A stretch of 14,917 bases of DNA from OLB16 sp964481775 (GCA_964481775.1 CAYZUX010000158.1:1-14917), one strand, 5' to 3'; positions 5,660 through 13,867 are shown, numbered from the stretch's first letter. Translations and numbers: made by a program. Notes: generated from the sequence alone by a model not told the origin.

Positions 5660-8321
5660 GATTAGTTCCTCCAATTTTTTCGTGATGTTTTCTGGCAAGA
5701 AATGCCAGGATTACAGCGAATTCACATAATGCATCAGACCAATCACCATCCTTCAAGGTCGGCCAGTTGGAGATTGATTCAAGACGTGTGTAGGCCCAGG
5801 TGAAGCCATTCTTTAAGGTTTGACAGATGAACCACGTGACGATCTTAATTGCACAGGTATAGGATCCCAGAATGGGTATTACTGACTCGGGTGAAAGATC
5901 CGTGAGAGTACTGGAAGTCCCACCTTGTGGAGTTAAAACCCAATGGCCATTTTCTTGATGGAGCTGATCTGAAATTGCAGCCATCAAGACCCGGCGTTGA
6001 ATTTCCTCTGGTTTTGGTTCGACGGTGATGCGTGGTAAGAGCCACTGGATGGGAATCTTGAAACTGCGGACCTGGTCCTCAAGGGCAGCAGCAGCAAGGG
6101 CTTGTTCGGCCCTTTGGATCGGGCGGACAGCTCGCAAGGGGATATTGAACCAGCTGCGCAAGAAGGCGATCTCTTCCCGGTAAGGCCAGTCCACAAACTT
6201 CGGCGCCGGTAAACCAAGCCGGACAGCCTCTTTGCGGATCATCCCGGCTAGAACTGAGGTCTCTCCCCCAACCAGGGCCACCAGGAACAATTCATCGATC
6301 ACGGTTTGGGTGACATCCACCGAGAGTAATGGAGCTGCCGATTGAATCGCCTTGCGGATAGAGGATTCAGGATCAGGTTGTTGACGCAAGGTTTCTTCAA
6401 CACTCCCCTCGATAGTGGGGAGGAGATTTTTTGCTTCGTTGAGTAAGAAGCGTTGGATCTCTTCACTTGAGGGAGGTCTCGAGAGTTCATTGAAGGAACT
6501 ACGGATCCAGACGGAGAGTCGATTGGAGAGGGCTTGGCGGATCCGGTCCAGGTTGGGTAACCGGCGGAAGGTTTCCTCAAATCCAGCCGGGGTTTCAACG
6601 AAACACCCGGGAGTCCCATGCTCGAGCCCGGAAAGAAGGTTCGAGAGCGCATGATCCAGTTCGTTTCTGGCTTCTGTGAGTCGATCGCTCCAATGATTGG
6701 CGAGCTGAAGGTACGGATCAAAAACACTACGGACCTTATCCTGGAGGAGGGCAGCGTTCGAGAAAACGATCTCGTCCTGTTCCCGAAGCAAACGTTGTTG
6801 CGACGATCTTTGGAAGGCCAATGGCCGTGCTTGGTGGTGGCGGAATCGGCGCAACCGCTGAGAGAGTGGCAGGCTATGATACCTACGGGCCTCAGCGAGG
6901 ATATTTTGTGACTGACGGTGGGCTGACTCGGCATTGAGATGGGTTTTCTGGATTGTATCTGAGAGCCGTTGGCCGGACTCTTCGAGTACTTCGGGGATAT
7001 TGCGCAGGATGGCCTGAACTTCTCCGAGCGAACGTGATGCCGCCAGGCTGTTCACGATTTCCCGCGCATCGGCCTCGACCTGGGGAAGCAAGGTTTCCAA
7101 GGATTGAAGCAGCCGCCTTCGAAGTGGTTCAATCTCACGCCGGATGCGGTTGTAGTAAGCGGTCGTTGATTGAAGGCGTGTGCGAACTCTCAAGGCCCGC
7201 GGCGGTTTTGACCGGATCCGGCCGTAGACTGGATCCCCGTTCTCAAAGGCAGCTTCCCGGCAGCGTACCGCAAGTCCCGGAAGACGCCCGTCCTCACGCA
7301 GTTGACGATGATTGAGTTCAGCCTTCGCTCGTTGAAAAGAATCCTCTTTGACCTGCTGGACCTGATGGATGGTATCCAGGCAGAGACGCAGTTGGAGATA
7401 CCATTCCTTCTCGAAGCGGAGAGTCCGGATACTGCTTGCTCCCAAGGTGGAGCAACGAGGAGTATTCAATGCAGGGGCACTCTTGCGGTCATCCGCATCG
7501 CGATGGAATGCTGGACTGGTGAATTCATTTTCACCGATGAGGTAAAGAGCGTACGCAGCTGACTGCCACCATGTCTCTCGCGAAAATCCACGGTCACCCG
7601 GATTGTGGAGAAAGGTAAGTCCGGTCGGGATCGTATAGCGATAGGGCTCACCCCAACCATTGAGTGAGACCAGTGGAAAATGCCACCCTCCCTCGACCAA
7701 GGCTCCCAGCTCAATGACAGTCGCAGCGCTATTTTGCTCAAGGCGGATTGTTTGTTCGTCGATGACATCGGTATCCTGGAGGGTGATGAAACACTCGGAC
7801 CGAGGGTGAAGGTTTCCACCAGATGTGGCCTCAAGGGCTTGGCAACGCTCCAGGTCCGTGACCAGCAATGGACCGCCGGTACCGCCACCGGAATGAGACA
7901 GTTTGAAAAGGTCGTCCCGGAATTCAGAACCCCCTCCTGGTTGAGTGAGCTGACGAACCGTTTGGTTTCTGAGCTGGAGCCAATTCCAGACAGCGCCAAT
8001 AAATCCGTCAGGCCGTTTGGATTCCCATCCAGACACATGTGGACTTTCAAGATCCGAAGCCTCCACGATGTGCAGATGAGACAGGTCTCCGGCCCGGAAG
8101 CGTTGGGCGATATCCCTGAACGGCGCCTTGATACAGGTGACCCACTCAGTCATCCGGACCAGCCACAGGATAAAGGGGGAAACTCCCCGTGGTGTCCGGG
8201 CTTGGTCAGACTCGATGGCTTCATCGGTGTCCCGCAAGGGAGGTTTGTTGAAGCGCATCCGGATCCCGCAGAGATTCGCCAGGATCGCAATGGAACTCGT
8301 TCCGAAGGCTCTAATTCGCAT
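5616..8321 (-). CDS. Large tubulin/FtsZ-like protein (Tubulin_2-like), 901 aa
   Basis: The N-terminal ~270 residues resemble the FtsZ-tubulin GTPase fold. There is a starting strand with a degenerate Gly loop (IRAFGTSS), the tubulin signature SGGGTGG (144-150), and NSAATVIELGALV (197-209), matching the conserved N..AaL.EL helix of this family. A long helical, probably coiled-coil region follows (about 298-570), then a mixed C-terminal region with a hydrophobic helix near the end (EFAVILAFLA). FtsZ proteins are ~380 aa, so this is an extended variant of the kind known to sit beside VWA genes and proposed to remodel membranes. The VWA gene is directly upstream with an 11-nt overlap. The first loop is poor, so GTP binding needs testing. 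The ATG at 8321 has GGAGGAA 7 nt upstream; the TTG at 8327 is less likely. Confidence 0.72.
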   Translation of the reverse strand: MRIRAFGTSSIAILANLCGIRMRFNKPPLRDTDEAIESDQARTPRGVSPFILWLVRMTEWVTCIKAPFRDIAQRFRAGDLSHLHIVEASDLESPHVSGWESKRPDGFIGAVWNWLQLRNQTVRQLTQPGGGSEFRDDLFKLSHSGGGTGGPLLVTDLERCQALEATSGGNLHPRSECFITLQDTDVIDEQTIRLEQNSAATVIELGALVEGGWHFPLVSLNGWGEPYRYTIPTGLTFLHNPGDRGFSRETWWQSAAYALYLIGENEFTSPAFHRDADDRKSAPALNTPRCSTLGASSIRTLRFEKEWYLQLRLCLDTIHQVQQVKEDSFQRAKAELNHRQLREDGRLPGLAVRCREAAFENGDPVYGRIRSKPPRALRVRTRLQSTTAYYNRIRREIEPLRRRLLQSLETLLPQVEADAREIVNSLAASRSLGEVQAILRNIPEVLEESGQRLSDTIQKTHLNAESAHRQSQNILAEARRYHSLPLSQRLRRFRHHQARPLAFQRSSQQRLLREQDEIVFSNAALLQDKVRSVFDPYLQLANHWSDRLTEARNELDHALSNLLSGLEHGTPGCFVETPAGFEETFRRLPNLDRIRQALSNRLSVWIRSSFNELSRPPSSEEIQRFLLNEAKNLLPTIEGSVEETLRQQPDPESSIRKAIQSAAPLLSVDVTQTVIDELFLVALVGGETSVLAGMIRKEAVRLGLPAPKFVDWPYREEIAFLRSWFNIPLRAVRPIQRAEQALAAAALEDQVRSFKIPIQWLLPRITVEPKPEEIQRRVLMAAISDQLHQENGHWVLTPQGGTSSTLTDLSPESVIPILGSYTCAIKIVTWFICQTLKNGFTWAYTRLESISNWPTLKDGDWSDALCEFAVILAFLARKHHEKIGGTNHVKKADQQNQRPVV

Positions 8322-9702
8322 GATCAATTTCCTCCTCGTCTTGGATATCGAGCGTGGTCACGAGATGGACGCCACCCAGATCGATCGGTTCGCCGTGGAC
8401 GATCTCACGCCATGTGAAGCCATTCCGAAGCCACACCGAACCATCCGGTTGAATCCGCAAACGGACCGCGCGTGAGGCTTCTGGCAGATACACATTCGCG
8501 GAGGGGTGTGGACCGATCTTGAGATGGACGGGATCTTCCTGGACCACGACGTTCTGGTTGAGCAGTTCGTGTCCATCATCATTTGTGGCGGACAAGGTGA
8601 TCACCCGTATTCCCTGCCCGTCAGGGTTGTCGTCGAGCATTTCAGCGGCGGCGGTTTGGATTGATTTCTGGTACCAGACGATCGCCAGACCAAACACCAT
8701 CAGAGCCGCTAGCAGTGCAAGGAGTCCTTTCCAATTAGCGGACAATGATTTCCTCCAAGGAGAGGAAGGGGCCATGACAGGAGTTGGGAGAGTGGTGGGA
8801 GGTGGCGTGGGAACCACCACGAGAGGAATAGGAGAAGGTGAAACAGGAGTTTCAGTCAAAGTCCTGGTGGGGGTGGATGTAGCCGTGGGGAAAGGTGTTG
8901 AAGTGAATGTAGGAGTGCCACTGGTTGTTGGAGAAGATGTCATGGTCGGTGTGGGTGTCGGAGTGACAGTGGCTGAAAAGGTGGGTGTGGAAGTACAGGT
9001 ATCAGTTGGTTGGTGAGTCAATGTGGGTGTACCGGTCGGAACAGTTACTGGAGTTTTAGTCGAGGTCTGAGAAACAACGGCATTTCTGGAGGCGTAGAGG
9101 AAACGGTCCAAGAACACGATCGGCTGGTTGGTTTTCGAGTCAAGACGGTGAAACCACACCCCTTCCTGATTGGCAAGGTTGCGGTAGCTCTCCTCAGCCT
9201 TTTCGGACAGCCCAACCAGGAAGATCGAGTGGCCAGAAGCTGATGGGAACTCTGCTTGCAGCGAAGGGAGTAGTTCCAGGAAGGAATGGTTCCGGGAGGG
9301 ATCCGAGATAGCCCTTGTCAGAAGAACCACGAGCGTCGGCTTCATACTCCAGTGTTCGAGTTCCTTGAGAAGGATATCGAAGTTGGTGGGTGTCGTTTTG
9401 GAGCCCGAAACAGGGATACGCTGTTTAATCGTGCGCCCCTGTTCAAGGGTGAGAGATTGTGTGTGAGCCAGCAATGTCACCTCGGTGTTGAATTCATAGA
9501 CCGCCACCTCGGTACCAGAAGGGAGTTGATCGATGACCTCGTGAATGAAGGCGCGCATGGGACCAGCGAGCCAACGAGTCGCCTCTGTACGTTCCATGGC
9601 GATCACCACACTGCGGGGAGTCAAGTTGACCGAATCTGTTTGAGCCGCTACTGGCAGAATTAGTGAGAGAGTGAACATGATTTGAATGAGTATGTGTTTC
9701 AT
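8311..9702 (-). CDS. Exported VWA-domain protein with Thr/Pro stalk, membrane anchor and FHA-like tail
   Basis: The 463-aa product starts with a signal peptide (1-20, ending VAAQ). A VWA-like domain follows (about 30-205) whose metal site is degenerate: the DxSxS box reads ERTEA (37-41) and the later Asp is replaced (LLTRA). Residues ~212-308 are a Thr/Pro/Ser stalk, then a membrane helix (326-344). The cytoplasmic tail (~365-455) has FHA-like features (LKIGPHPSANVYLP, IDLGGVHL) without the full SxxH and NG motifs. The topology is VWA outside, FHA-like inside. AAAGGAGG lies 7 nt before the ATG at 9702, which overlaps the upstream stop by 4 nt. Its pairing with the FtsZ-like gene suggests a membrane complex. 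Partner binding without metal is inferred. Confidence 0.8.
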   Translation of the reverse strand: MKHILIQIMFTLSLILPVAAQTDSVNLTPRSVVIAMERTEATRWLAGPMRAFIHEVIDQLPSGTEVAVYEFNTEVTLLAHTQSLTLEQGRTIKQRIPVSGSKTTPTNFDILLKELEHWSMKPTLVVLLTRAISDPSRNHSFLELLPSLQAEFPSASGHSIFLVGLSEKAEESYRNLANQEGVWFHRLDSKTNQPIVFLDRFLYASRNAVVSQTSTKTPVTVPTGTPTLTHQPTDTCTSTPTFSATVTPTPTPTMTSSPTTSGTPTFTSTPFPTATSTPTRTLTETPVSPSPIPLVVVPTPPPTTLPTPVMAPSSPWRKSLSANWKGLLALLAALMVFGLAIVWYQKSIQTAAAEMLDDNPDGQGIRVITLSATNDDGHELLNQNVVVQEDPVHLKIGPHPSANVYLPEASRAVRLRIQPDGSVWLRNGFTWREIVHGEPIDLGGVHLVTTLDIQDEEEIDHAN

Positions 9703-9926
9703 CGCTGACCTCCTTTAGATCGAGCAATCACTGAAACAATCGCGACGATCGTGAGTAGAACCATCCCCAATCGCACTGAGGACAGAATTCCGGGATCCAG
9801 GGATGACTCCCCCACGCCGTCGAACAACAACCCTGATAAACCGCCTTCCTTGATTAACGGGCTGGCCACAAGCAGCAGGACCAGCAGTAGAATGATGATT
9901 TCGGCTCTCGTGAGTCCTTCTCTCAT
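9699..9926 (-). CDS. Small two-helix membrane protein, 75 aa
   Basis: Two hydrophobic segments are obvious: AEIIILLLVLLLVASPLI (residues 8-25) and VRLGMVLLTIVAIVSVIA (51-68). A glycine/acidic loop lies between them and a basic C-terminus follows (RSKGGQR), so both ends are probably cytoplasmic. The sequence has no recognisable family. It is coupled at both ends by ATGA overlaps, to the HerA-like ATPase upstream and the VWA protein downstream. It is therefore likely a membrane subunit or anchor of the same complex. I chose the ATG at 9926 (GAGGAG 8 nt upstream) rather than 9944. Confidence 0.78.
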   Translation of the reverse strand: MREGLTRAEIIILLLVLLLVASPLIKEGGLSGLLFDGVGESSLDPGILSSVRLGMVLLTIVAIVSVIARSKGGQR

Positions 9927-12007
9927 GATTTGAGCTCCTCCCAATGCTTCGCGTACTGGCGAAGGAATTCCTTTGTGGTGGTTATGAAAACTTTGGATTG
10001 ATCCACCTCCTGAATCTGATTTCTGAGTGTTGGTACGAGCGTACTCCCGGTCTCACACGCCACTATCAGCCAGGTCTCAGCAAAGCCCGCAGCCAGGTTT
10101 TTCTGGAGGTTTGAGAGGCCGTCCGTGGAGATCTCGATCTCGATGGCGTTCAGCCGGGTGACACCTTTCGAATCTTGGTAGCGGTGGACGATATCGGCCG
10201 ATTTGCCTTGGATTGAGCGCTCAACGAAAACCTCACACCCCAGTTCTCTGAGGGCATAGGCGAACTCCTTTTGATAAGCGGTGTGATTGTCGCCGCCGAT
10301 TCCTTTGGGGGTGGGGATCTGGAGGAGATCCCGGCCACTTTGAGTGAGAAAGGAAGTCGTACGCTGGCCAGACCGTCCGGGCAGGACCAAGGTATGAGTC
10401 CCGACTAACCCTCGGTCGAGAAACCGTTCCAGGTACTTTTTACCCGTGGACGGAGAGAGTGTGGTGACCTCGTAGACAGCCGTGATCCCCCGGCAGCCAT
10501 GGACATCTACGGTCTGAAGGAAGTACCTCTCTTCCGGAGACAATTCGAGGAACGAGCCCTCGGAGACTTCGTCATCATTGGTCCATTCCGGCTCCGCTTC
10601 AGCTGCTGATTCAGCTCCATCCAAAACAGACACTTCATCCGCCGGTTGGAACTCAAGTAAGTGGGGATATTGCTGCTGATGTTGTTCGAGCTCCTCACGA
10701 GAGAGGGGTGTGTCATCAATAGCGACCGGATGAACGGTCATCACAAAAGGTCGTCGGCAAGTCCTCAGATTGAGGCGGCAGTAGCAGTGACGGTCAGGCA
10801 AGGTCCCGATCTGGGCCATGGCTTCCATGGGCAAACCAAGGGAGCGAGTTATCTCTACCTGCGCCTTACCCTCAGACAGGCGGAATACAAACACATTGCC
10901 TGAGTCGTTGAGGTAACTGGAATTGATTGCGGTTGGGTCTTGGAGGAGAAAAAGGAGTTGAAGCCCGACAGCTCGGGCTTGGTGAGTGATTTCCTTCATC
11001 GTGCCGACTGATGCAGCCCCGGATTCCCGATGTTTGGAAAGAAGGTACTCGGCCTCTTCAAAGACCATCAGGAGTTGGGCTGTGTTGGTACGCTGCCCTT
11101 GTGCACGTAGAAACAAGAACACCCGGGTTTGAAGGAGGGTTGCGTAGGCCACCCGGAGATCGGTTCGTCCCAGTCCCTGGGTTCTGACAATCACCAAGCG
11201 GTATCGACAGAGATCAGGGACAGTAACTCCTTGCTCGACATTCCAAGCGTCGCCAAATACCAGATCTAAAGCCTGGAGCCGGTCAACCACCGAGTCATAT
11301 GCAGATTTATTACCCGAGTATTTATCAGGATTTTTCAGGAGATGTGCCAAGACCCGCCGGAGTGTGGGAGTTTTCCCGGTTTTCTTAACCTCATTGATCG
11401 CATCCTGGAGGACATTCTGACCACGTATATACATCGTGAGCGTGTCCGCCAGGGTTGAAACAGTTGCGCTCGAGTTGGCTTCAATAGAAACCCCCGGATC
11501 AGGTGCAAAGATGTTGAGTGGCAGATTTTCCGCATCCACGATGAGGCAGGTCTCTGGAAACAGCCTTGCCAGACAGGTGTAGTCATCGCGTGGATCTATA
11601 ATGATGATGGGAATTGAATTGACGCAAATCGCCACAATCAGGAGGACCAGTGTCGTCTTCCCAACACCTGGGGAACCGATGACGAGTATGGGAGTAGGAG
11701 GCGAGAGGGATGTCCGCACCTCTTTGGAACCTTCAGGATCAACCGATTCACCAACAGAAAGGTCACCTTCAGAAAGTTCGGACTCGCTCGGAGGGGGTAC
11801 CAACAGTCCCGAGAGCGCAATCTTGCGGCGTTTATCCGCGATGAGTTCCAGGAGTTCCTCTTCTTCGCCTTTACGTAGACGTCCATACTGGAGTTCCCGA
11901 AGACCCTTCTGGAAACGTGGGTTGTCGAGAAGGTTGAGTTCTTTCCCGACTTGGATACCGTCCTCAAGTGTCAATTGATGTGGTTGGGATTGATTGTCCG
12001 GTTTCAT
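9923..12007 (-). CDS. HerA/FtsK-type ATPase with C-terminal winged helix and nuclease-like domain
   Basis: This 694-aa protein has an N-terminal region of unknown fold (1-100) and a P-loop ATPase core (about 105-430). Walker A is GSPGVGKT (111-118) and Walker B is LLMVFEEAEYLL (FEE at 316-318). DPRDDY and LLQDP boxes are as in VirB4/TraG/HerA ATPases that move DNA or unwind it. After an acidic linker (~455-485) come a winged helix (~488-560) and a compact domain with SADIVHR (D605) and AIEIEIS (E623, E625). The spacing fits a PD-(D/E)xK-type nuclease or a decayed relative. It could be a DNA-translocating effector or a mobilisation ATPase. The ATG at 12007 has AAGGAAGGA upstream and overlaps the zinc-protein stop by 4 nt. 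Confidence 0.82.
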   Translation of the reverse strand: MKPDNQSQPHQLTLEDGIQVGKELNLLDNPRFQKGLRELQYGRLRKGEEEELLELIADKRRKIALSGLLVPPPSESELSEGDLSVGESVDPEGSKEVRTSLSPPTPILVIGSPGVGKTTLVLLIVAICVNSIPIIIIDPRDDYTCLARLFPETCLIVDAENLPLNIFAPDPGVSIEANSSATVSTLADTLTMYIRGQNVLQDAINEVKKTGKTPTLRRVLAHLLKNPDKYSGNKSAYDSVVDRLQALDLVFGDAWNVEQGVTVPDLCRYRLVIVRTQGLGRTDLRVAYATLLQTRVFLFLRAQGQRTNTAQLLMVFEEAEYLLSKHRESGAASVGTMKEITHQARAVGLQLLFLLQDPTAINSSYLNDSGNVFVFRLSEGKAQVEITRSLGLPMEAMAQIGTLPDRHCYCRLNLRTCRRPFVMTVHPVAIDDTPLSREELEQHQQQYPHLLEFQPADEVSVLDGAESAAEAEPEWTNDDEVSEGSFLELSPEERYFLQTVDVHGCRGITAVYEVTTLSPSTGKKYLERFLDRGLVGTHTLVLPGRSGQRTTSFLTQSGRDLLQIPTPKGIGGDNHTAYQKEFAYALRELGCEVFVERSIQGKSADIVHRYQDSKGVTRLNAIEIEISTDGLSNLQKNLAAGFAETWLIVACETGSTLVPTLRNQIQEVDQSKVFITTTKEFLRQYAKHWEELKS

Positions 12008-12396
12008 TGTTCGTCCTTCCTTGAGCCGAAAGGACTGAACAGCCAACGAACCGAAGCTTTTGCGGCTGCTATCCGCCGGCAGGCTTTGTGGTAGTACTGA
12101 CCCCCCAAGAGATAGGAATGCTCACGACAGAGCGGGCGGTCACATCTTTTACAGCGGCGGACATGCTCGGCATGAAGCCGGGTCAGGCAGCCTTCCTCGC
12201 TGCAAACAGGACCAAGCTGGTTGAGCTTCGTCACCAGGCCTTCGTCGGTTTGGTAAGCCCTGAAGGTCACGATCTCTTCCACTGCCCCTTCTTCATTGAC
12301 GTAGCGTTCGGTGATCTTTTCCATCCGTTCGATGATTCCAGCGTCACGATCTCGGACTTCTCCTCGTTCCACGGTCCTGCGTTCAAGCCGCCACAT
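12004..12396 (-). CDS. Small RING/FYVE/B-box-like zinc protein, 130 aa (possible E3-type)
   Basis: The N-terminal half (1-60) is charged and mixed helix/strand. Residues 65-106 hold eight potential zinc ligands spaced C65-x4-C70-x11-C82-x2-C85-x4-C90-x2-H93-x9-H103-x2-C106. Paired ligands in this order fit the cross-brace, binuclear treble-clef class (RING, FYVE, PHD, B-box). With E1, E2, Ubl and JAB genes in the same operon, an E3-like or Ubl-recruiting role is attractive but inferred; the hydrophobic E2-docking residues of true RINGs are not obvious. The C-terminus is basic. The ATG at 12396 has GGAGG 7 nt upstream, inside the upstream ATPase frame (130-nt out-of-frame overlap). The stop overlaps the HerA-like start (ATGA). 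Confidence 0.72.
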   Translation of the reverse strand: MWRLERRTVERGEVRDRDAGIIERMEKITERYVNEEGAVEEIVTFRAYQTDEGLVTKLNQLGPVCSEEGCLTRLHAEHVRRCKRCDRPLCREHSYLLGGQYYHKACRRIAAAKASVRWLFSPFGSRKDEQ

Positions 12397-13769
12397 TTCT
12401 CCACCTCCGGGTCTTCCGGGTTTTCCTCCAAACCGTGGGCAAGCAACGCCGCGCGTAACTGCGCCACGTCGATTTCAATAAGGGTCATGGGGTTGTGAGT
12501 TTTCAGAGGGGTCACACCAGGACATTTCCGGGACCGACGATAACCTCTGATGAGACCATGCAGCCGTAACAAGGCGCTCACTTGCTGCGGTGTGAATGAC
12601 GCTTCACTTTGTCGGGAAATAAATTCTGTCAGTCTACTCACTGGAATCCATGCAGAATTCTCCTGAGCGGGGAGGGAATGGCTTTGCATGTAGTCTCTGA
12701 TACCTATCAAGACTAGAAGCGCGGGATCTGTTACTTTCCGTTCCTCTGTTTGGAGCCTGCAGCTCTCAGCCATCAATGCTTCAATGCCAGGTGTGATGGG
12801 CTCTTGGTTGGGAGCGGATTCGTCCAGCCACCGGGCAATGGCGATCAAGGGACTCCATTTCTCCAACGCACGGGCAGCCAGAGGAGCATTTGCAATGTAG
12901 TCAGCGAAGGATTGTTGGATGCTCTCGAAATGGGTAAGTGAAATCGAAAGAAGGTTTCCTACCAGGCTTTGAATACGGTCGTGATCCTGCTGCGGACAAA
13001 ACGGTGGTAAACGTTTTGTGAGGGGGGTGATCTCCAGTGAGATGGTTCGGCTTTTCAGTGCTTCGGAGGCGGTGTCCTGAACCTTGAAAGTCAGGCCATA
13101 GATATTCTGGAAGAGTAATTCGTTTCCTGGACCACATATTGTCCGAGTTTCGCCGTTTTTGTAGGAACCGAGAACGATAGGATGGTCCGGTTTACGCAAA
13201 GGCTCATCCAAAAGGAGGGTGGAATAGTCATAGTGCCTTGCTCGGGCCAGAGCTGCCATGGAACAGGTCGACGATAGGAATCCTGAGCGGCAAATAGTGG
13301 AGAGGAGATAGAGAAGCGTAGTCTTCCCCGAACCCGTCGTTCCCAGGACTTCTACTATGGGTATGGCAGGGAACAGGACGACCCAGAAGGACAGGAATAC
13401 GAGTAGAGAGGTGAGGTCATAATAGACCATCCTTCCAAACCAGACGTATCTCTTGATGAAGTCACGGATTTCTTTGAAGAGGACCTTGGGCCTATCCGTG
13501 GTGACTTCTCCACTAACAAAGTCGGAGAGGAACTGGACATTCATGCGTGGCAATGTCTGTGGAACAAAAAGCCTGAGTTCTCCATCTTTTTCGACGACGA
13601 AGTCCGGATGAGGTTCAAAGCCTTGAGAAATCAAAGCCTCATATGTCGCTGGGAAGGTCGTGCGGTCAGAAAACACAAATGCCGCCAGGTTGGGATTATT
13701 GGGATCACGGACAACTTGATAAAAACTGTTATTGGTCAAGCCGGTGGAGACACGCAAAATTCCAGGCAT
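12267..13769 (-). CDS. P-loop ATPase resembling DUF927/DUF3631-type helicase or primase-associated proteins
   Basis: The 500-aa protein has an N-terminal domain (1-100), then a hydrophobic stretch FPAIPIVEVLGTTGSGKTT with Walker A (143-150, K149). The region around SMAALARAR follows, then Walker B STLLLDEP (D188, E189), and later LKSRTISLEITPL (about 238-250) with a likely arginine finger. This order is typical of plasmid and phage ATPases of the DUF927/DUF3631 kind that accompany primases. A possible helical/winged region lies at ~370-415. It is the first gene of the operon. The ATG at 13769 has AAAAGGAG 7 nt upstream and is preferred to 13865. Its last ~43 residues overlap the zinc-protein gene out of frame and look non-native, so the true end may be earlier if a frameshift exists. 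Confidence 0.78.
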   Translation of the reverse strand: MPGILRVSTGLTNNSFYQVVRDPNNPNLAAFVFSDRTTFPATYEALISQGFEPHPDFVVEKDGELRLFVPQTLPRMNVQFLSDFVSGEVTTDRPKVLFKEIRDFIKRYVWFGRMVYYDLTSLLVFLSFWVVLFPAIPIVEVLGTTGSGKTTLLYLLSTICRSGFLSSTCSMAALARARHYDYSTLLLDEPLRKPDHPIVLGSYKNGETRTICGPGNELLFQNIYGLTFKVQDTASEALKSRTISLEITPLTKRLPPFCPQQDHDRIQSLVGNLLSISLTHFESIQQSFADYIANAPLAARALEKWSPLIAIARWLDESAPNQEPITPGIEALMAESCRLQTEERKVTDPALLVLIGIRDYMQSHSLPAQENSAWIPVSRLTEFISRQSEASFTPQQVSALLRLHGLIRGYRRSRKCPGVTPLKTHNPMTLIEIDVAQLRAALLAHGLEENPEDPEVEKCGGLNAGPWNEEKSEIVTLESSNGWKRSPNATSMKKGQWKRS

Positions 13770-13844
13770 ACGAAGACTCCTTTTGAGGTCCCGCTGGTGG
13801 TAATCATGGACGAGGGTGAAATTGCCACTCTCAGGTGACACACA

Positions 13845-13860
13845 GGCTGGTCTGGCTGGT
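13845..13860. promoter_or_regulatory. Direct heptamer repeat, candidate operator of the main operon
   Basis: GGCTGGT-CT-GGCTGGT is a perfect tandem pair with 9-bp spacing. It lies about 75 bp upstream of the first operon gene and just after the regulator's terminator. PhoB/OmpR-family proteins bind tandem direct repeats, and such a protein is encoded next door (13934-14581). Their usual period is 10-11 bp, so this is only a candidate. I could not place a convincing -35/-10 pair. Confidence 0.3.
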
Positions 13861-13867
13861 ATCACAG

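Noticed and set aside
7680..8417. 245-codon plus-strand open frame
   Set aside because: It is antisense to the FtsZ-like N-terminus, where the GGGTGG signature lies, so it is a shadow.
8780..9065. GT-rich repetitive tract that could suggest a minisatellite or CRISPR-like array
   Set aside because: No fixed repeat unit or spacer is present; the pattern is the coding sequence of the Thr/Pro stalk of the VWA protein.
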